DNA of 64,000 bases from NCBI GenBank assembly GCA_964036195.1, contig OZ038451.1, positions 29,095,927-29,159,926 of the forward strand, given 5' to 3'. Below are positions 23,661-34,186 of the stretch, one piece after another. The DNA is from Sphaerolaimus hirsutus. Lineage: Eukaryota > Nematoda > Chromadorea > Monhysterida > Sphaerolaimidae. Made by a program: the position numbers and the translations under genes. Below the pieces are notes generated by a model that ran no database searches, had not been told where the DNA came from, and saw only the letters and a program-made list of their open reading frames with translations. Position 1 is the stretch's first letter. The number at the start of each line of letters is the position of its first letter.

Positions 23661-25492
23661 GATTGTGTTTGGGGAGATTTTGTGTAATGATATAAATGGC
23701 AACAGTGCTTCAAAATCTTTTTGAGCTTCCAAATATTTTTATAACTATATTTCTTCCCCCCTCCAAAAAAGTTGAACTGTGAAGAACCTTTTCAAGATGC
23801 CCTTTAGCTCACAGAAGCTCACCTGGAAATTTTAGATTTTACCTGTGTTTTTTTTCTCAGGTTGACTGCCCTCTTGTAGAATTGTTTAGATGCCTGCAAA
23901 TGTAAAATTGAAGGAAATGGAGAGTTATAGTTTACAAAATTGTGATAGCAAAGTGGTTACCACAAGACAAGAGTAAAAATGAAGATTGCAGGAAAGAGTC
24001 ACGAAATTGTATAAAATATGAGCAAAAACAAATTTTGTGCCCAAATTTTATTCAACTAGCCGTGCTCGCCACTAATGTAAAGCGGTGGGTATGCAGATCC
24101 TTTTGCAGCACCGAAAAATTGCAAGAAAAATAAATTCGGGTCGCGTTTATCGGCTGTCGATTGCAATTACTTCACTTAATATTTATCAGTTAATATTTTG
24201 GGTCGCTCGCCACCTGTTACAATTTAAGTAGCAGGAAATTAGAAGGAACTATTTACTTTTTGGTACTGACATCCATGACTCAGGAAATATTTGAGTTATA
24301 TCTGACATGGTTATTTTTTGAAAATATTAAACCAAAAAACTGGATCTGTCCTGTCGAAAGGTCTTTCACAGTTCAACTATCTGAAAAAAATTTTTGTCAA
24401 AGCAGAAAGTACTTGCTCAGAAATTTTTGTATAAAAAGCTGTTGCCAATGTTTTCACTATACTGGACTGTTATTTTGTTCTGTATTGCGAAAATAAAATC
24501 ACTTCTGACCTCCAAATTGGTAGTGAATACCTGGTGTTCTTCTTCAGAAAGTGATTATTTCACAGATGGGGTAGAGTTATCCACCTGGCTAGCATCAACC
24601 AGACCAACCAGTCTTCTGCTGCAGGGGGAGTAACTCTCTACTTTTATTTTTTATTTGTGTTTGGGGGACTAGGGACTGTTAATTTGTTGTGTTAAGTGAA
24701 GGTAAACCTTCAAGCTGGGAAAAGTTAATCACCTTGGCTATCCTCAGCAAAATAAATTTCACCTTCTGCTTCAAAGTGAAAAAACTTTCTATGTTGTTTT
24801 AATTTTGTTTAGGGGGACTAGGGACTGTTAATTTGTTCTGCTTTGTGAAGGGAGAACCTTCAAATTGGGAAAAGTTAATCACCTTGGCTATCCTCAGCAA
24901 AATAAATTTTACCTTCTGCTTCAAAGTGAAAAAACTTTCTATGTTGTTTTAATTTTGTTTAGGGGGACTAGGGACTGTTAATTTGTTCTGCTTTGTGAAG
25001 GGAGAACCTTCAAATTGGGAAAAGTTATCACCTTGGCTATCCTCAGCAAAATAAATTTTACCTTCTGCTTCAAAGTGAAAAACTTTCTACTATATTTATG
25101 ATTGTGTTTGGGGAGATTTTGTGTAATGATATAAATGGCAACAGTGCTTCAAAATCTTTTTGAGCTTCCAAATATTTTTATAACTATATTTCTTCCCCCC
25201 TCCAAAAAAGTTGAACTGTGAAGAACCTTTTCAAGATGCCCTTTAGCTCACAGAAGCTCACCTGGAAATTTTAGATTTTACCTGTGTTTTTTTTCTCAGG
25301 TTGACTGCCCTCTTGTAGAATTGTTTAGATGCCTGCAAATGTAAAATTGAAGGAAATGGAGAGTTATAGTTTACAAAATTGTGATAGCAAAGTGGTTACC
25401 ACAAGACAAGAGTAAAAATGAAGATTGCAGGAAAGAGTCACGAAATTGTATAAAATATGAGCAAAAACAAATTTTGTGCCCAAATTTTATTC

Positions 25493-25510
25493 AACTAGCC
25501 GTGCTCGCCA
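25493..25510 (-). other. Primer binding site
   Basis: On the minus strand TGGCGAGCACGGCTAGTT begins four bases inside the 5' LTR. It has the TGG start expected for pairing with a tRNA CCA end. I cannot name the tRNA. A duplicate lies at about 24054-24071. Confidence 0.65.
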
Positions 25511-25514
25511 CTAA

Positions 25515-27058
25515 TGTAAAGCGGTGGGTATGCAGATCCTTTTGCAGCACCGAAAAATTGCAAGAAAAATAAATTCGGGTCGCGTTTATCGGCTGTCGAT
25601 TGCAATTACTTCACTTAATATTTATCAGTTAATATTTTGGGTCGCTCGCCACCTGTTACAATTTAAGTAGCAGGAAATTAGAAGGAACTATTTATTCAAG
25701 AGAAAAATGCAGTTACTATTTATTTCATAGAAAACTCAGAAAATGCAGATATTTTCTTGAAATATTCTAGGCAAAACTAATAAACAAAGCTTATCCAGTA
25801 ATAGGTAAAAGTTGAATCACTAAAAAACAAAACTGTGAAAATTCAAACAGGAAAGTTACAGAAAAACGATTTTCAGTGCAAAATCGTTTTTCTACAAAGA
25901 AAAAATACAGTGATAAATACTGCAGTGCAGTGAACTTCACAGGAAAAACGATATTTAGGTGCAGGATAATCTACAATTATAAAACAACGATTTTTTACTT
26001 TCAGACAGAAATGCACTGTATGTACAAAAATCGTTGGAAAAATTGCTATAGGTAGGGAAAAAACGTCAGGAAAAAGCTGTGCAATACCCTGGTTGTTCCC
26101 AGGGCTGCAGTGCTGTGGCTTAACCCTGGTTATGCCCAGGGAAGCTCTATGATTTGGCTGGACTCTCCAGCCAAATGTGTATTTAAAATTCCTTTGAAGA
26201 ACTTTCAGCTAAATTCAGAAGTATAATATAATGAAGGTCACAATAATAATTTCTGCACCCAATTTTCCTTTTTATATGGATGCCCAACCACTTTACTTAC
26301 CATATACTTTGCAATAGTGAGACAACATTAGCTAAAATAACATGACCTATGTAAACTGTATTATAGCTTTTCATTTACATACTGTTGGAGTGAATGGTGG
26401 TTCTAGCATTTTAACTTGTGGGGTAATATTCAGGGAACTATGATGCACTAAAACCCTGTTATAACTGGTTCATACTTGTTGCACTAATGCCACATAAATC
26501 AAAGCACATTCATCGCCACACATGGATGTACTCACCTTGAAATGCAACAATGATCAATCATTTTGCTGCCTACTTGTCACTGAAATTGAGTTCACATAAT
26601 TAACCTTTAGTCATAAATATTATACTTTCACACCCAACAAGTGCATACATCACAGAAACAATATGTATACAGGCACAATGTGTACTACTTTTGCTGACGT
26701 CAATGCACCCATAGCAACATTTGGTGTTCTTATTTAATAGCTGAATCCACAGTGAATCAATGTGTCTAAGTGTAAGTTTTGACTACATGCAATTTCAGTA
26801 CATGGTGCACCCAATTCTCTACTTGGGAGCTGAATTCCAATCTGACCACCCTGCAACAAGTTTATGCTAAACATTGTGTAGTTCCACTGCACACAATAAA
26901 TCATCTTTGGAATGTGTGCAGTGACCTCCAACTATGCAGGTGTAGACTCGAATAGGCAATAAGCTTCAGACTGTGTATTCCATATGTATAAGCAGCAGAC
27001 TACTCGCAATGGGCCCCTCCCATGCCTAGCATTTGGAAATGTCATTTAGCAGGTTACA
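25515..27058 (-). repeat. 5' LTR of the gag-only retrotransposon
   Basis: 1544 bp, same boundaries (TG...CA) as the left copy. It is expected to hold the promoter, but I cannot point to a TATA box with confidence. Confidence 0.9.
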
Positions 27059-27345
27059 GTGCTGTAGAAACATTTTTAGCACACGCATGGTGTTGTAGGC
27101 ACTTTTTTATCCTGGCGCCCTTTTTTCCAAATGGCGCCATGGCGCCCTTGGCGCTTGGCGCCCTCTTTCCGTGGCGCCCCTGGCGCCTGGCGCCCACTTT
27201 CTGAATGGCGCCATGGCGCCCTTGGCGCCTGGCGCCCTTTTTCTGTGGCGCCCTTGGCGCTTGGCGCCCACTTTCCGAATGGCGCCATGGCGCCCTTGGC
27301 GCCTGGCGCCATTTTTTCTGGCGCTTTTCCATCACTAATGCTGAT

Positions 27346-27973
27346 CCTGAATCCGATCAGCATTCCAACCAGCAGCGGTGCAATGATGTTCAATCTGACC
27401 CAATTATCCACACTGACAAGAATTTCCATACAATTTGAGTAAAATTTTACTAAAATTTTAAATTTTACTCAAATTTTAATTTGATGAATTTTCCATTTTA
27501 TTTTATTTTATTTTTTCTTCAATTTTCCATTTTATTTTTATTCTATTTTTATTTTATTTTTTTCTGAGATTTTGCCAACCCTGTACTGAACTTTTGACAT
27601 TTGACAATGTCCATGACATTTTACATGATATTAGACAAGTCTGTCACATTTTACATTTTCATTACTTTTTACTTTCACATTTTACAGAGTGATCAGAACA
27701 GGCGCAACATGGCAGCCAAGGCCTTCATAATCCTTATCATATGTCAGTTTGCTTGGCTGATGTAAAGCAACAGTTGTAAAATCACTGGTATTTTTGGTAA
27801 ATGTTTTTGATGAACCATAAATACTTTCATAATACAAAAAATGTAAACGCAACACCTCTAAATATTGTGTATTACCATGTAAAATACATCCAAAATATCT
27901 GGGCAAATGTAGAAAAAACCATAAAACCAAAATTGTGGTACTCATACTATAGTATACAAGCTGCACACTACTC
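27346..27973. other. No recognisable gene
   Basis: T-rich tracts (27440-27570) and a run of ACATTTTAC motifs (27590-27690), resembling the AAATGTAAAG MITE bodies. No exon seen. Confidence 0.4.
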
Positions 27974-28476
27974 CAGAGTTGTTAAAAGTACCGAACTTTT
28001 TCCAAAGTATATGTAAACGTAGTCTTTATTTTTTACTCACACCCTGTACAGAATACGTAAAGTAAAAGTTTTTTACTTTTACTCATGAGTAAGCATGAGT
28101 AAACATACTTTTTCCTATGGTAAACGTAGATGTAAGTATGTATTTTTGAGAAAATCCACCCCAATTTTCGCTCAAAACCACCTATTTTTATAACTTTTTG
28201 CCATTTTAAGTGCTTTGTGGCTATATATGTGCTCATATATCCATTTTCAACTATTTTCCACTATTTTTGCATATTCTCTTCCTTTGTCCCCTTCTATGCC
28301 TTCAAAAAATCACCATAAAAGATCATCTGAAATACGTTTTCTGTACTCGAGTACTTTGAAAAAGTATACGTAAAAGCGAGTACAGGAACTGTTTCCAGAG
28401 GTAACGTAAACATATTTACTATGTACTCGAGTATACGCATTTATCGCGTAAAAGTAAATGCGTATTAACAACTGTG
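27974..28476. mobile_element. hAT-like MITE, CAGAGTTGTTAAAA family
   Basis: Ends CAGAGTTGTTAAAAG and TTAACAACTGTG, flanked by the 8-bp duplication CACTACTC (27966-27973 and 28477-28484). The interior contains repeated GAGTACTTTGAAAAAGTATA / ACTCGAGTA motifs. Confidence 0.85.
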
Positions 28477-28883
28477 CACTACTCTTGTAAATACATTTTG
28501 TATCTATCATGTGCATACATCACCAATGCTAGAAAGATCGCTCGTAACAAATGAGGCCTCTAATTCTAAAAGTCAAATTATCAGCCTCTGTTGAAAACGT
28601 ATACCTATGTGCAAAATTGGGTGTCCATAAAATGCTTTTTTAGATATTTGCAAAAATTCTGCAGTAAAGTCCAGTAAACAAAAGTGGACTTATCAACTTC
28701 GTGCTGCAAACAGCTTTGGAATTGTTGCGTTTTCCAATCGTGTCTCAAATTTTGATTGCAAGGACACCAGGAATTCACAACATTTTTTTATGAAGTGGTA
28801 CTATGACTGCTTTTGTGGGGTGGTTTTTCATTTTTTCAAATCTTTCTTTCAAAAATTTCTCAGCCCTGATAAATCTCCCTCAT

Positions 28884-29800
28884 GGAGCGAAAATTCCAGC
28901 GCAAAATTGATTATATGAAAGTGGATGATGATACAGGTCTGGGGGCAGTCCCAAGCCCTGTAAAGTGTAAAGTAAAGTGTCAAACGTAAAGTCAAATGCA
29001 AAGTAAAGTTCAATGGGCTTTACTTTACAGAGCTTGGGACTGCCACCTGGTGGCAATCCCAAGTAAAGTGGAAAGTAAAGTGGAAAGTAAAGTGTCAAAT
29101 GTAAAGTCAAATGCAAAGTCAAATGCAAAGTCAAATGCCATATGTAAAGTAAAGTGTCAAATGTAAAGTCAAATGCAAAGTAATGTGTCAATTGTGTATC
29201 CAAATCTTGTGTTTTTTGTATCCAAATCTTATGTTTTTGTATCCAAATCTTATTTTAAAAAAAGATTTAGATACAAAAACATCAGATTTGGATACGAAAC
29301 AAAATTTGGATACACAATTGACACTTTACTTCACATTTGACACTTTACTTTACATTTGACTTTACATTTGACACTTAACTTTGCATTTGACTTTACATTT
29401 GACACTTTACTTTACACTTTACAGGGCTTGGGACTGCCCCCTGCAATTTTTCATGGACAATATGTTTATCAATACCTCAATTGTGACCAAGGGTCATCGT
29501 CCACGGTTACTTGTATTTGATTGTGAAAATTCAAAAATTTCTATTTTACGTTGTAATTTTACGCCAGCTGAAGAAAAATCAATTCTGCAATCAACTGGCG
29601 TAGCTGATTTATCGATTGGTGTAAAAGTACAACATAAAAAAGAAATTTTTAAATTTTCACAATCAAATAGGAGTGACCGTGGACAATGACCCTTGGTCAC
29701 AATTGAGGTAGTGATATACATATTGTCCATGAAAAATTGCAGACCTGTATCACACATCCACTTTCATGTAATCAATTTTACGCTGGAATTTTACGTCCGA
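28884..29800. mobile_element. Foldback element interrupted by a GGCAGTCCCAAG MITE
   Basis: The outer arms 28884-28935 and 29743-29800 are inverted copies (AAAATTGATTAtATGAAAGT and its complement). The inner arms 29441-29742 pair around TTGTGACCAAGGGTCAT. A GGCAGTCCCAAGCCCTG-type MITE at 28936-29440 splits the left half. The mirrored right arm shows the uninterrupted sequence AGGTCTGCAATTTTT. Confidence 0.65.
28936..29440. mobile_element. GGCAGTCCCAAGCCCTG MITE, composite copy
   Basis: Left end GGGGGCAGTCCCAAGCCCTG, right end CAGGGCTTGGGACTGCCCCC. An internal pair of ends at 29025-29065 suggests that two copies are fused. Confidence 0.65.
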
Positions 29801-30116
29801 GCTGTAATCGCAGCATTATAGACAATTTATGTAAAAACTTGTCGGCTTTTAGAATTGGATGCCTCAAATACTTTGCCAGCAAAAATCCCTAACGGAATGT
29901 CATGTGCCACAGCCACATCCACAAACTTTCAGATGTTGCAATCACCAAGCAAATGTGCGTTGATGCGATGGATATGGCAAGCAGCTAATGGCAAACTTTT
30001 TGAAGAAAAGCATTTATATTTTTATGTTTTTTTCCTTTTTCCCAAGTTTCCGAAATTTTGTATTTTATGTATGGTTTATGAAATATTTTGGGATTTTTCT
30101 TCGTCATTCTGAATTT

Positions 30117-30316
30117 NNNNNNNNNNNNNNNNNNNNNNNNNNNNNNNNNNNNNNNNNNNNNNNNNNNNNNNNNNNNNNNNNNNNNNNNNNNNNNNNNNNN
30201 NNNNNNNNNNNNNNNNNNNNNNNNNNNNNNNNNNNNNNNNNNNNNNNNNNNNNNNNNNNNNNNNNNNNNNNNNNNNNNNNNNNNNNNNNNNNNNNNNNNN
30301 NNNNNNNNNNNNNNNN
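30117..30316. other. Assembly gap, 200 N
   Basis: Exactly 200 unknown bases. Order and distance across the gap are therefore uncertain. The gap is immediately followed by a perfect foldback. Confidence 1.
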
Positions 30317-30422
30317 CATTCCCACGGCGGGTGAATAGTTAGTAGACATCCATATCGGATGACAAAACACACAACTTTTCAAAAAATTAATGTCTACTAA
30401 CTATTCACCCGCCGTGGGAATG
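30317..30422. repeat. Perfect 33-bp inverted repeat beside the gap
   Basis: Arms 30317-30349 and 30390-30422 are exact reverse complements (starting CATTCCCACGGCGGGTGAAT) around a 40-nt loop. The hairpin may be why the assembly stopped here. Confidence 0.85.
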
Positions 30423-30516
30423 CGTCGGGCAACGTTTTACCCGACTCGTCAATTTTCTGGGGGGCAAATTCACTTGACACTCTGCTGAAACTTTACAGGG
30501 CTTGGGACTGTCCCAG

Positions 30517-30730
30517 ATCGAACCCGCAGCCATCTGCAGCAATCAGTCGGGTTACGGTGGCGGCGGCGGTGGGCACAACACCATCCACAGGTCGTTTTCC
30601 GGCGCCGGTGCTAGCAGTATGAGCCGCACCGCATACGTGGCTGGCGCTGGGCAGCGCCCCTCCGCCGGCAGGGGGGTCAGGCCCCGTTATAATCAGAGCA
30701 GCGCTGACCCGCTGGGAGAGTTTGTGTCAG
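30517..30730 (+). CDS. Internal host exon, Gly/Ser-rich, gene unknown
   Basis: Open from an acceptor (TGTCCCAG|ATC) to a donor (GTCAG|GTTTGT), 214 nt, phase 0 in and phase 1 out. It encodes a Gly6 run and Ser/Arg-rich sequence, ending DPLGEFVS. The acceptor is the terminus of a GGGCTTGGGACTG MITE. Its out-phase does not fit the first visible exon of the PAN gene at 50884, so it probably belongs to a different gene or an exon is missing. Confidence 0.5.
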
Positions 30731-32204
30731 GTTTGTAAGGACGCGTGCGAATGTACTCTAAAAATTCACATTCAACAAACACACATCCTATCATCAACGC
30801 AGTTGGTCTGTAGTCGGGCGGGCGGGCGGGCGTGCGTGCGGGCGGGCGGTGAGCGGCGGGCAGCGGGCGGCGGGCAGTTGCAGTTTTTTGGTTGGCGCGT
30901 TGTGAGGTTTTTTTGTGCCCGTGGGGCGTTTGTTTGCGAGCGCCGCTGGCGCCTTCTGGTCGTTTTCTTTTTGTGCCCGCGTGGCGTGGTTTTGCGTGCG
31001 CTACTAGCACGCGCGTTGTAGTTTTTGTGCGGCCTGTGTGGCCTAGTTTAGCAGTTTGTGTGCCCCCCCTACCCCTCGCGTTTCTTGTTTTTGTTGTTTC
31101 ACGTTTTTGTTGAGCGCATGCACTCGCATTTTGCAGTTTGGTGCGTGCATACTCGCGTGCACTTTTTCTAGCCAGCCAGCCTTGTGGTTTACTAGAGGAG
31201 CAAGTGAAAAAAATCACCACAAGTCTGGCACCTATTTCAAATGTACCATAGAAGCCATCACCTCGCAGCCATCAGATTTTTTGCATATTTTTACTGTAGT
31301 ATACTCGGCGGACATCACAATTGCATGGAAAACTACCATACCCCATCTGAATACTGAACCAAAAATTATACATCATGCTTTTAAAATGGAATATCTACTA
31401 AAAAATTCATTAAATTATGGTAGGATTCTGCACATACTTTGCAGTCAGCCGAGTATTTTTCACTTATCACCTTGGCATTTACCATATCACATATGCATTT
31501 TATATTCATTCCGAGTGCATTATCTCATTCCGAGTGCATTATCTAGTGTTTTTTGGCTTTAAGTGATCATCTGTTTGCATCATGGTGTATTGGGAAGAAA
31601 AGAGTTGATTGTTCACTGCTGCTGCGCACATCCAAGCATTTCTCAATACACCCTGGTGCTGTTATGTTGTGAGTTTGAGATTCGTTGTTGTTAGTTTGAG
31701 ATTCGATTATTGTTTGAGTTTATTCAGTCACCCCGCCAGCCCAGTGTCATATATGAAATGATTATGATTATACCCTGCTGTGGAGAAAGGGTATCAACGC
31801 GCAGCAAATTGTTTACGTGACAGAAAAGGAAAGGTGTAGGTAGGAACGCGACCGGAAAACATCACATATGCGTTGATATCCTGGATAGTGAATTTATGGT
31901 TTAAAAAACACAAAAATCATCCAAAAATCAACAGGTGTGAATTAAAGTTGGCGAGCACGGCAATCACTCAACAAATTTGGTCTTATTTACTTGCAATCAC
32001 CAGCTGTCCATCACTGCTGTTGCCACTGTCATTGGTTGTAGGTGCGGCGACGCTCACACGCCTCACTGAGTGGTGGGAATCTTTGGTGAGGAAAAAGGAC
32101 TATTTTTACTGTCAGCACCCTCGCGGCTGCTGACAGTAAAAATATATATAGTAAAAAATAGGTTTTTAGGTAAAAAATAGGTTTTTAGGTAAAAAAATAG
32201 GTTT
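30731..32204. other. No recognisable gene; tandem GGCG repeats and a short inverted repeat
   Basis: 30815-30860 is a GGGCGGGC-type array. A small inverted repeat (GGTGTATTG/CAATACACC) lies at about 31583-31650. A perfect 15-bp stem (TTTTTACTGTCAGCA) with a 10-nt loop is at 32103-32142. About five copies of a near-20-bp unit (AAAAATAGGTTTTTAGGT) fill 32145-32250. Confidence 0.5.
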
Positions 32205-33609
32205 TTAGGTTAAAAAAAATAAGTTTTTAGGTTTAAAAAAACTAAGTTTTGGCGCCAAGGTTTTTTTTACATTTTTTACATTTTTTACAAAAAAAACAAA
32301 GAAAAAATTACGGGCTCTATGCCAGAGGCAATCTCCATCGCAGGCTATTGCCTCTTTATCTTCCTGGTCTTTGGGACGACAGTGCATTAAGCGTCTGTCA
32401 TATAATGGGTGGCATGCATACCCCACCAATTGCCAAGCCTTCACCAGCGCCTTTCTGCCATCGCAGGGACCAATTTTGCCATCGCGTGGCCAGGCGTGAT
32501 AAATTCCATGGGCGATATCATTTTTACCCAGAGCGGCATATTTGTCAGCAATGTAATTTCTGGCTGTTTGCAGATTAATTTCATTCTCTGGCCAAGATAA
32601 AATTATAGACTGCAGTTGTTCTGGTGAAGTAGCACCCATCATGTAGGCATTTTGGAATGGTAGCAGAGCGTACTGCAGATGAAGGAACCTTTGCGCTAGC
32701 AGAAAACCAGGTCGACCAGAATAAGGGCAGCGTTTGTGTCGCAGAGCTTGAAAACATTCAATGTGCGTTGCCATGTTCATATCCATAAGACTTTGTAAGG
32801 TCATTTCGCGTATATCTAGAAATTCATTAACAACGAGGTACAGAAGCTGTTTCACGCAGTCCAATTGACTGGGTGATGTGTCAGCTCGAAGATAAAAATC
32901 TTTTGGATTACATAGAGTAAAAATGGAACCTTTTCTGTTGAACCAGAATTTTGGGAAGGTTTCTGAAAAAATCAGGGGATCACTATTTATGGTTATTATA
33001 TATATTTATGATAATATCACCACCGGGAGCGGCGGTGGTATTAGGAATAGCATAGTTTTTATCACTAGAATTATTATTTTCACGACGACTGCAGCAAGGA
33101 GGACGGTGACTACATTGACGGGGTTCTATAATACAAGTGTGTTCAACTGCGCTTTCCTTTCCATCGCCCTCCCAGTGATATATTATCCCCCACGGCTGTA
33201 ACGTGGTGGTGGAAGTAGACACACTTTTGATATTTTGCAACTCATTGTTCTTGTCCCAATCGTCATCACCATTGCTACCATCAATATCCATGCTGCATTC
33301 TTGTTCCTGATCCTTGGTGGCTGCCGCGTCGGCGGCATCAATACTGACACTTTCTTTTTTTTCGAGTTTTTTTATTTTTTCCAAAAGTTTACTGATAACT
33401 GGACCCTCGTTAAAATCTTTTGTATTTGTTTGCTGGCGGTGGCTGTTGGAAGTTGTGGTGGGGTGGTTCGGTGATTGAGGAGTTTGCGCGGCCACCGTAT
33501 TCGTCTGCTGCGGCGACTGCTGCTGCTGCTGCTGCTGCTGAGCTGTTTGAACCCCCTTCAATTGTCCCTGTAGTTGGTCTGTGACGAATTGCATCCACCA
33601 TTTTTTCAT
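32205..33609 (-). CDS. Poly-Gln accessory protein, two exons, unknown function
   Basis: Exon 1 is 33609-33024. A 61-nt intron (33023-32963) begins GTGGTGATAT and ends in a good CTGATTTTTTCAG acceptor. Exon 2 is 32962-32205. Phases fit and give 447 aa. The N-terminal half is low complexity: a Gln run near residue 25-32, Thr/Pro/Asn-rich stretches, a probable short coiled coil (ISKLLEKIKKLEKK), then an acidic DDD region. The C-terminal half (about 200-410) looks folded, with a conserved-looking region and several Cys/His. I do not recognise it. The last about 30 residues (Phe/Lys/Val-rich) come from low-complexity DNA and may not be original. It overlaps the 214-aa ORF by 200 bp in another frame. 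Confidence 0.55.
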
Positions 33610-34054
33610 GTCTTATCCTGCACCCCCTACACAATTTGACTTGAACCTCAATACTGTCATCTGAATACAGCTTTGAGGGTAAATATTTTGTGCGCGTCTC
33701 GCAGATTCTACACAATGCAAAACTTATGAATTTATAAGCATACATTGAGCAGAGAGGGTAGGTCATTTTTCTTCGCTTATAGACAATCTCTCTACGTTCA
33801 CGCCCATAGATTCCTCCATACCCACCTTCATTTTGCTTTTGTTTCTCAATTAAACTCTGTCTCTCATCTGGTACGTCACCACCACCGAGACCGGCACCGG
33901 GTGCCTGCTCCATTTCATGATCATCCTCCCCGCCATCATCTGGTTGTTCATCATCTGCAGCTCCTCGCTTCTGACTTAAAATATGTTCATCAATAGCTGC
34001 TCCAGCAGCTTTGTGCACCGCGGAAACCATTTTCGATGCCGTGTAAGATGCCAT
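33410..34054 (-). CDS. 214-aa accessory protein with a CXXC pair
   Basis: The ATG at 34054 is 108 bp downstream of a minus-strand TATA box (34163-34173). The N-terminus is acidic (about residues 30-60: DDEQPDDGGEDDHEMEQ). The middle is basic and has two cysteine pairs (CRIC at about 115 and CRGC at about 140) that could bind one zinc. The C-terminus has an Ala run encoded by the same GCA repeat that is read as Gln in the overlapping ORF. Function unknown; a regulatory protein is possible. The C-terminal 65 codons may be noncoding if the transcript is spliced. Confidence 0.45.
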   Translation of the reverse strand: MASYTASKMVSAVHKAAGAAIDEHILSQKRGAADDEQPDDGGEDDHEMEQAPGAGLGGGDVPDERQSLIEKQKQNEGGYGGIYGRERREIVYKRRKMTYPLCSMYAYKFISFALCRICETRTKYLPSKLYSDDSIEVQVKLCRGCRIRHEKMVDAIRHRPTTGTIEGGSNSSAAAAAAAVAAADEYGGRANSSITEPPHHNFQQPPPANKYKRF

Positions 34055-34136
34055 AATTATTTGCTTCTGGCTGGCTGGCTGGTTGGTTGGTCAGTAGTAG
34101 TAGTAGTGGAGTAGAGTACTGGTGTGGATGCTTAAA

Positions 34137-34180
34137 AGCATATAAAAGAAAATGGCTTTGGGAAAGGTCCTTTTATATGC
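34137..34180. promoter_or_regulatory. Paired inverted TATA boxes, left control region
   Basis: GCATATAAAAG (plus strand) and its exact complement CTTTTATATGC lie about 20 bp apart. They can drive the 214-aa gene leftward and the dUTPase-like gene rightward. The arrangement resembles that at 47236-47275. Confidence 0.6.
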
Positions 34181-34186
34181 TACTGC

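Larger units (their letters stand above)
22817..25694. repeat. 1439-bp tandem duplication in the retrotransposon leader
   Basis: 22817-24255 and 24256-25694 are near-identical direct copies. Each unit runs from the first gag codons through the leader and PBS into the first 180 bp of the LTR. The left unit therefore holds an LTR fragment at 24076-24255 and a second PBS. Confidence 0.9.
17772..27058 (-). mobile_element. Gag-only LTR retrotransposon
   Basis: Two direct repeats of 1544 bp (17772-19315, 25515-27058) start TGTAAAGCGG and end GGTTACA on the plus strand. The duplication GTGC flanks the element (17768-17771, 27059-27062). The gag-like ORF is on the minus strand, so the 5' LTR is the right one. 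Next to it a PBS beginning TGGCGAGCACGGC lies 4 nt inside (about 25493-25510, minus strand). A polypurine tract GAGAGGGGGGAATAC abuts the left LTR. No reverse transcriptase, RNase H or integrase is present: only 1.7 kb lies between gag and the 3' LTR, 469 bp of it a hAT-like MITE. It must have moved using enzymes in trans. LTR near-identity suggests a recent insertion. Confidence 0.9.
17155..27337. mobile_element. hAT-like GGCGCC MITE, copy 2, split by an LTR retrotransposon
   Basis: The left part 17155-17771 starts TAGTGATGGAATGGC and the right part 27063-27337 ends GCGCTTTTCCATCACTA. The 8-bp duplication ATGCTGAT flanks the whole (17147-17154 and 27338-27345). The interrupting DNA is the LTR element 17772-27058. 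Related copies retain the uninterrupted sequence GTGCTGTAGAAAC in complement at about 57037-57049, which serves as an empty site. Confidence 0.9.

Noticed and set aside
22821-25572. Paired small plus-strand ORFs in the retrotransposon leader
   Set aside because: They appear twice only because of the 1439-bp duplication, lie antisense to gag and its leader, and have no domain.
17772-27058. Two separate LTR elements in tandem
   Set aside because: Only two full LTRs exist. The third LTR piece (24076-24255) is 180 bp and is explained by the internal tandem duplication.
30693-31220. 175-codon Arg/Lys-rich minus-strand ORF
   Set aside because: It covers the GGGCGG repeat region and overlaps a spliced plus-strand exon end. 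Composition follows the repeat.
34085-34110. GTAGTAGTAGT and GGCTGGCTGG runs as regulatory operators
   Set aside because: Simple-sequence slippage next to a start codon; no supporting symmetry or second copy.
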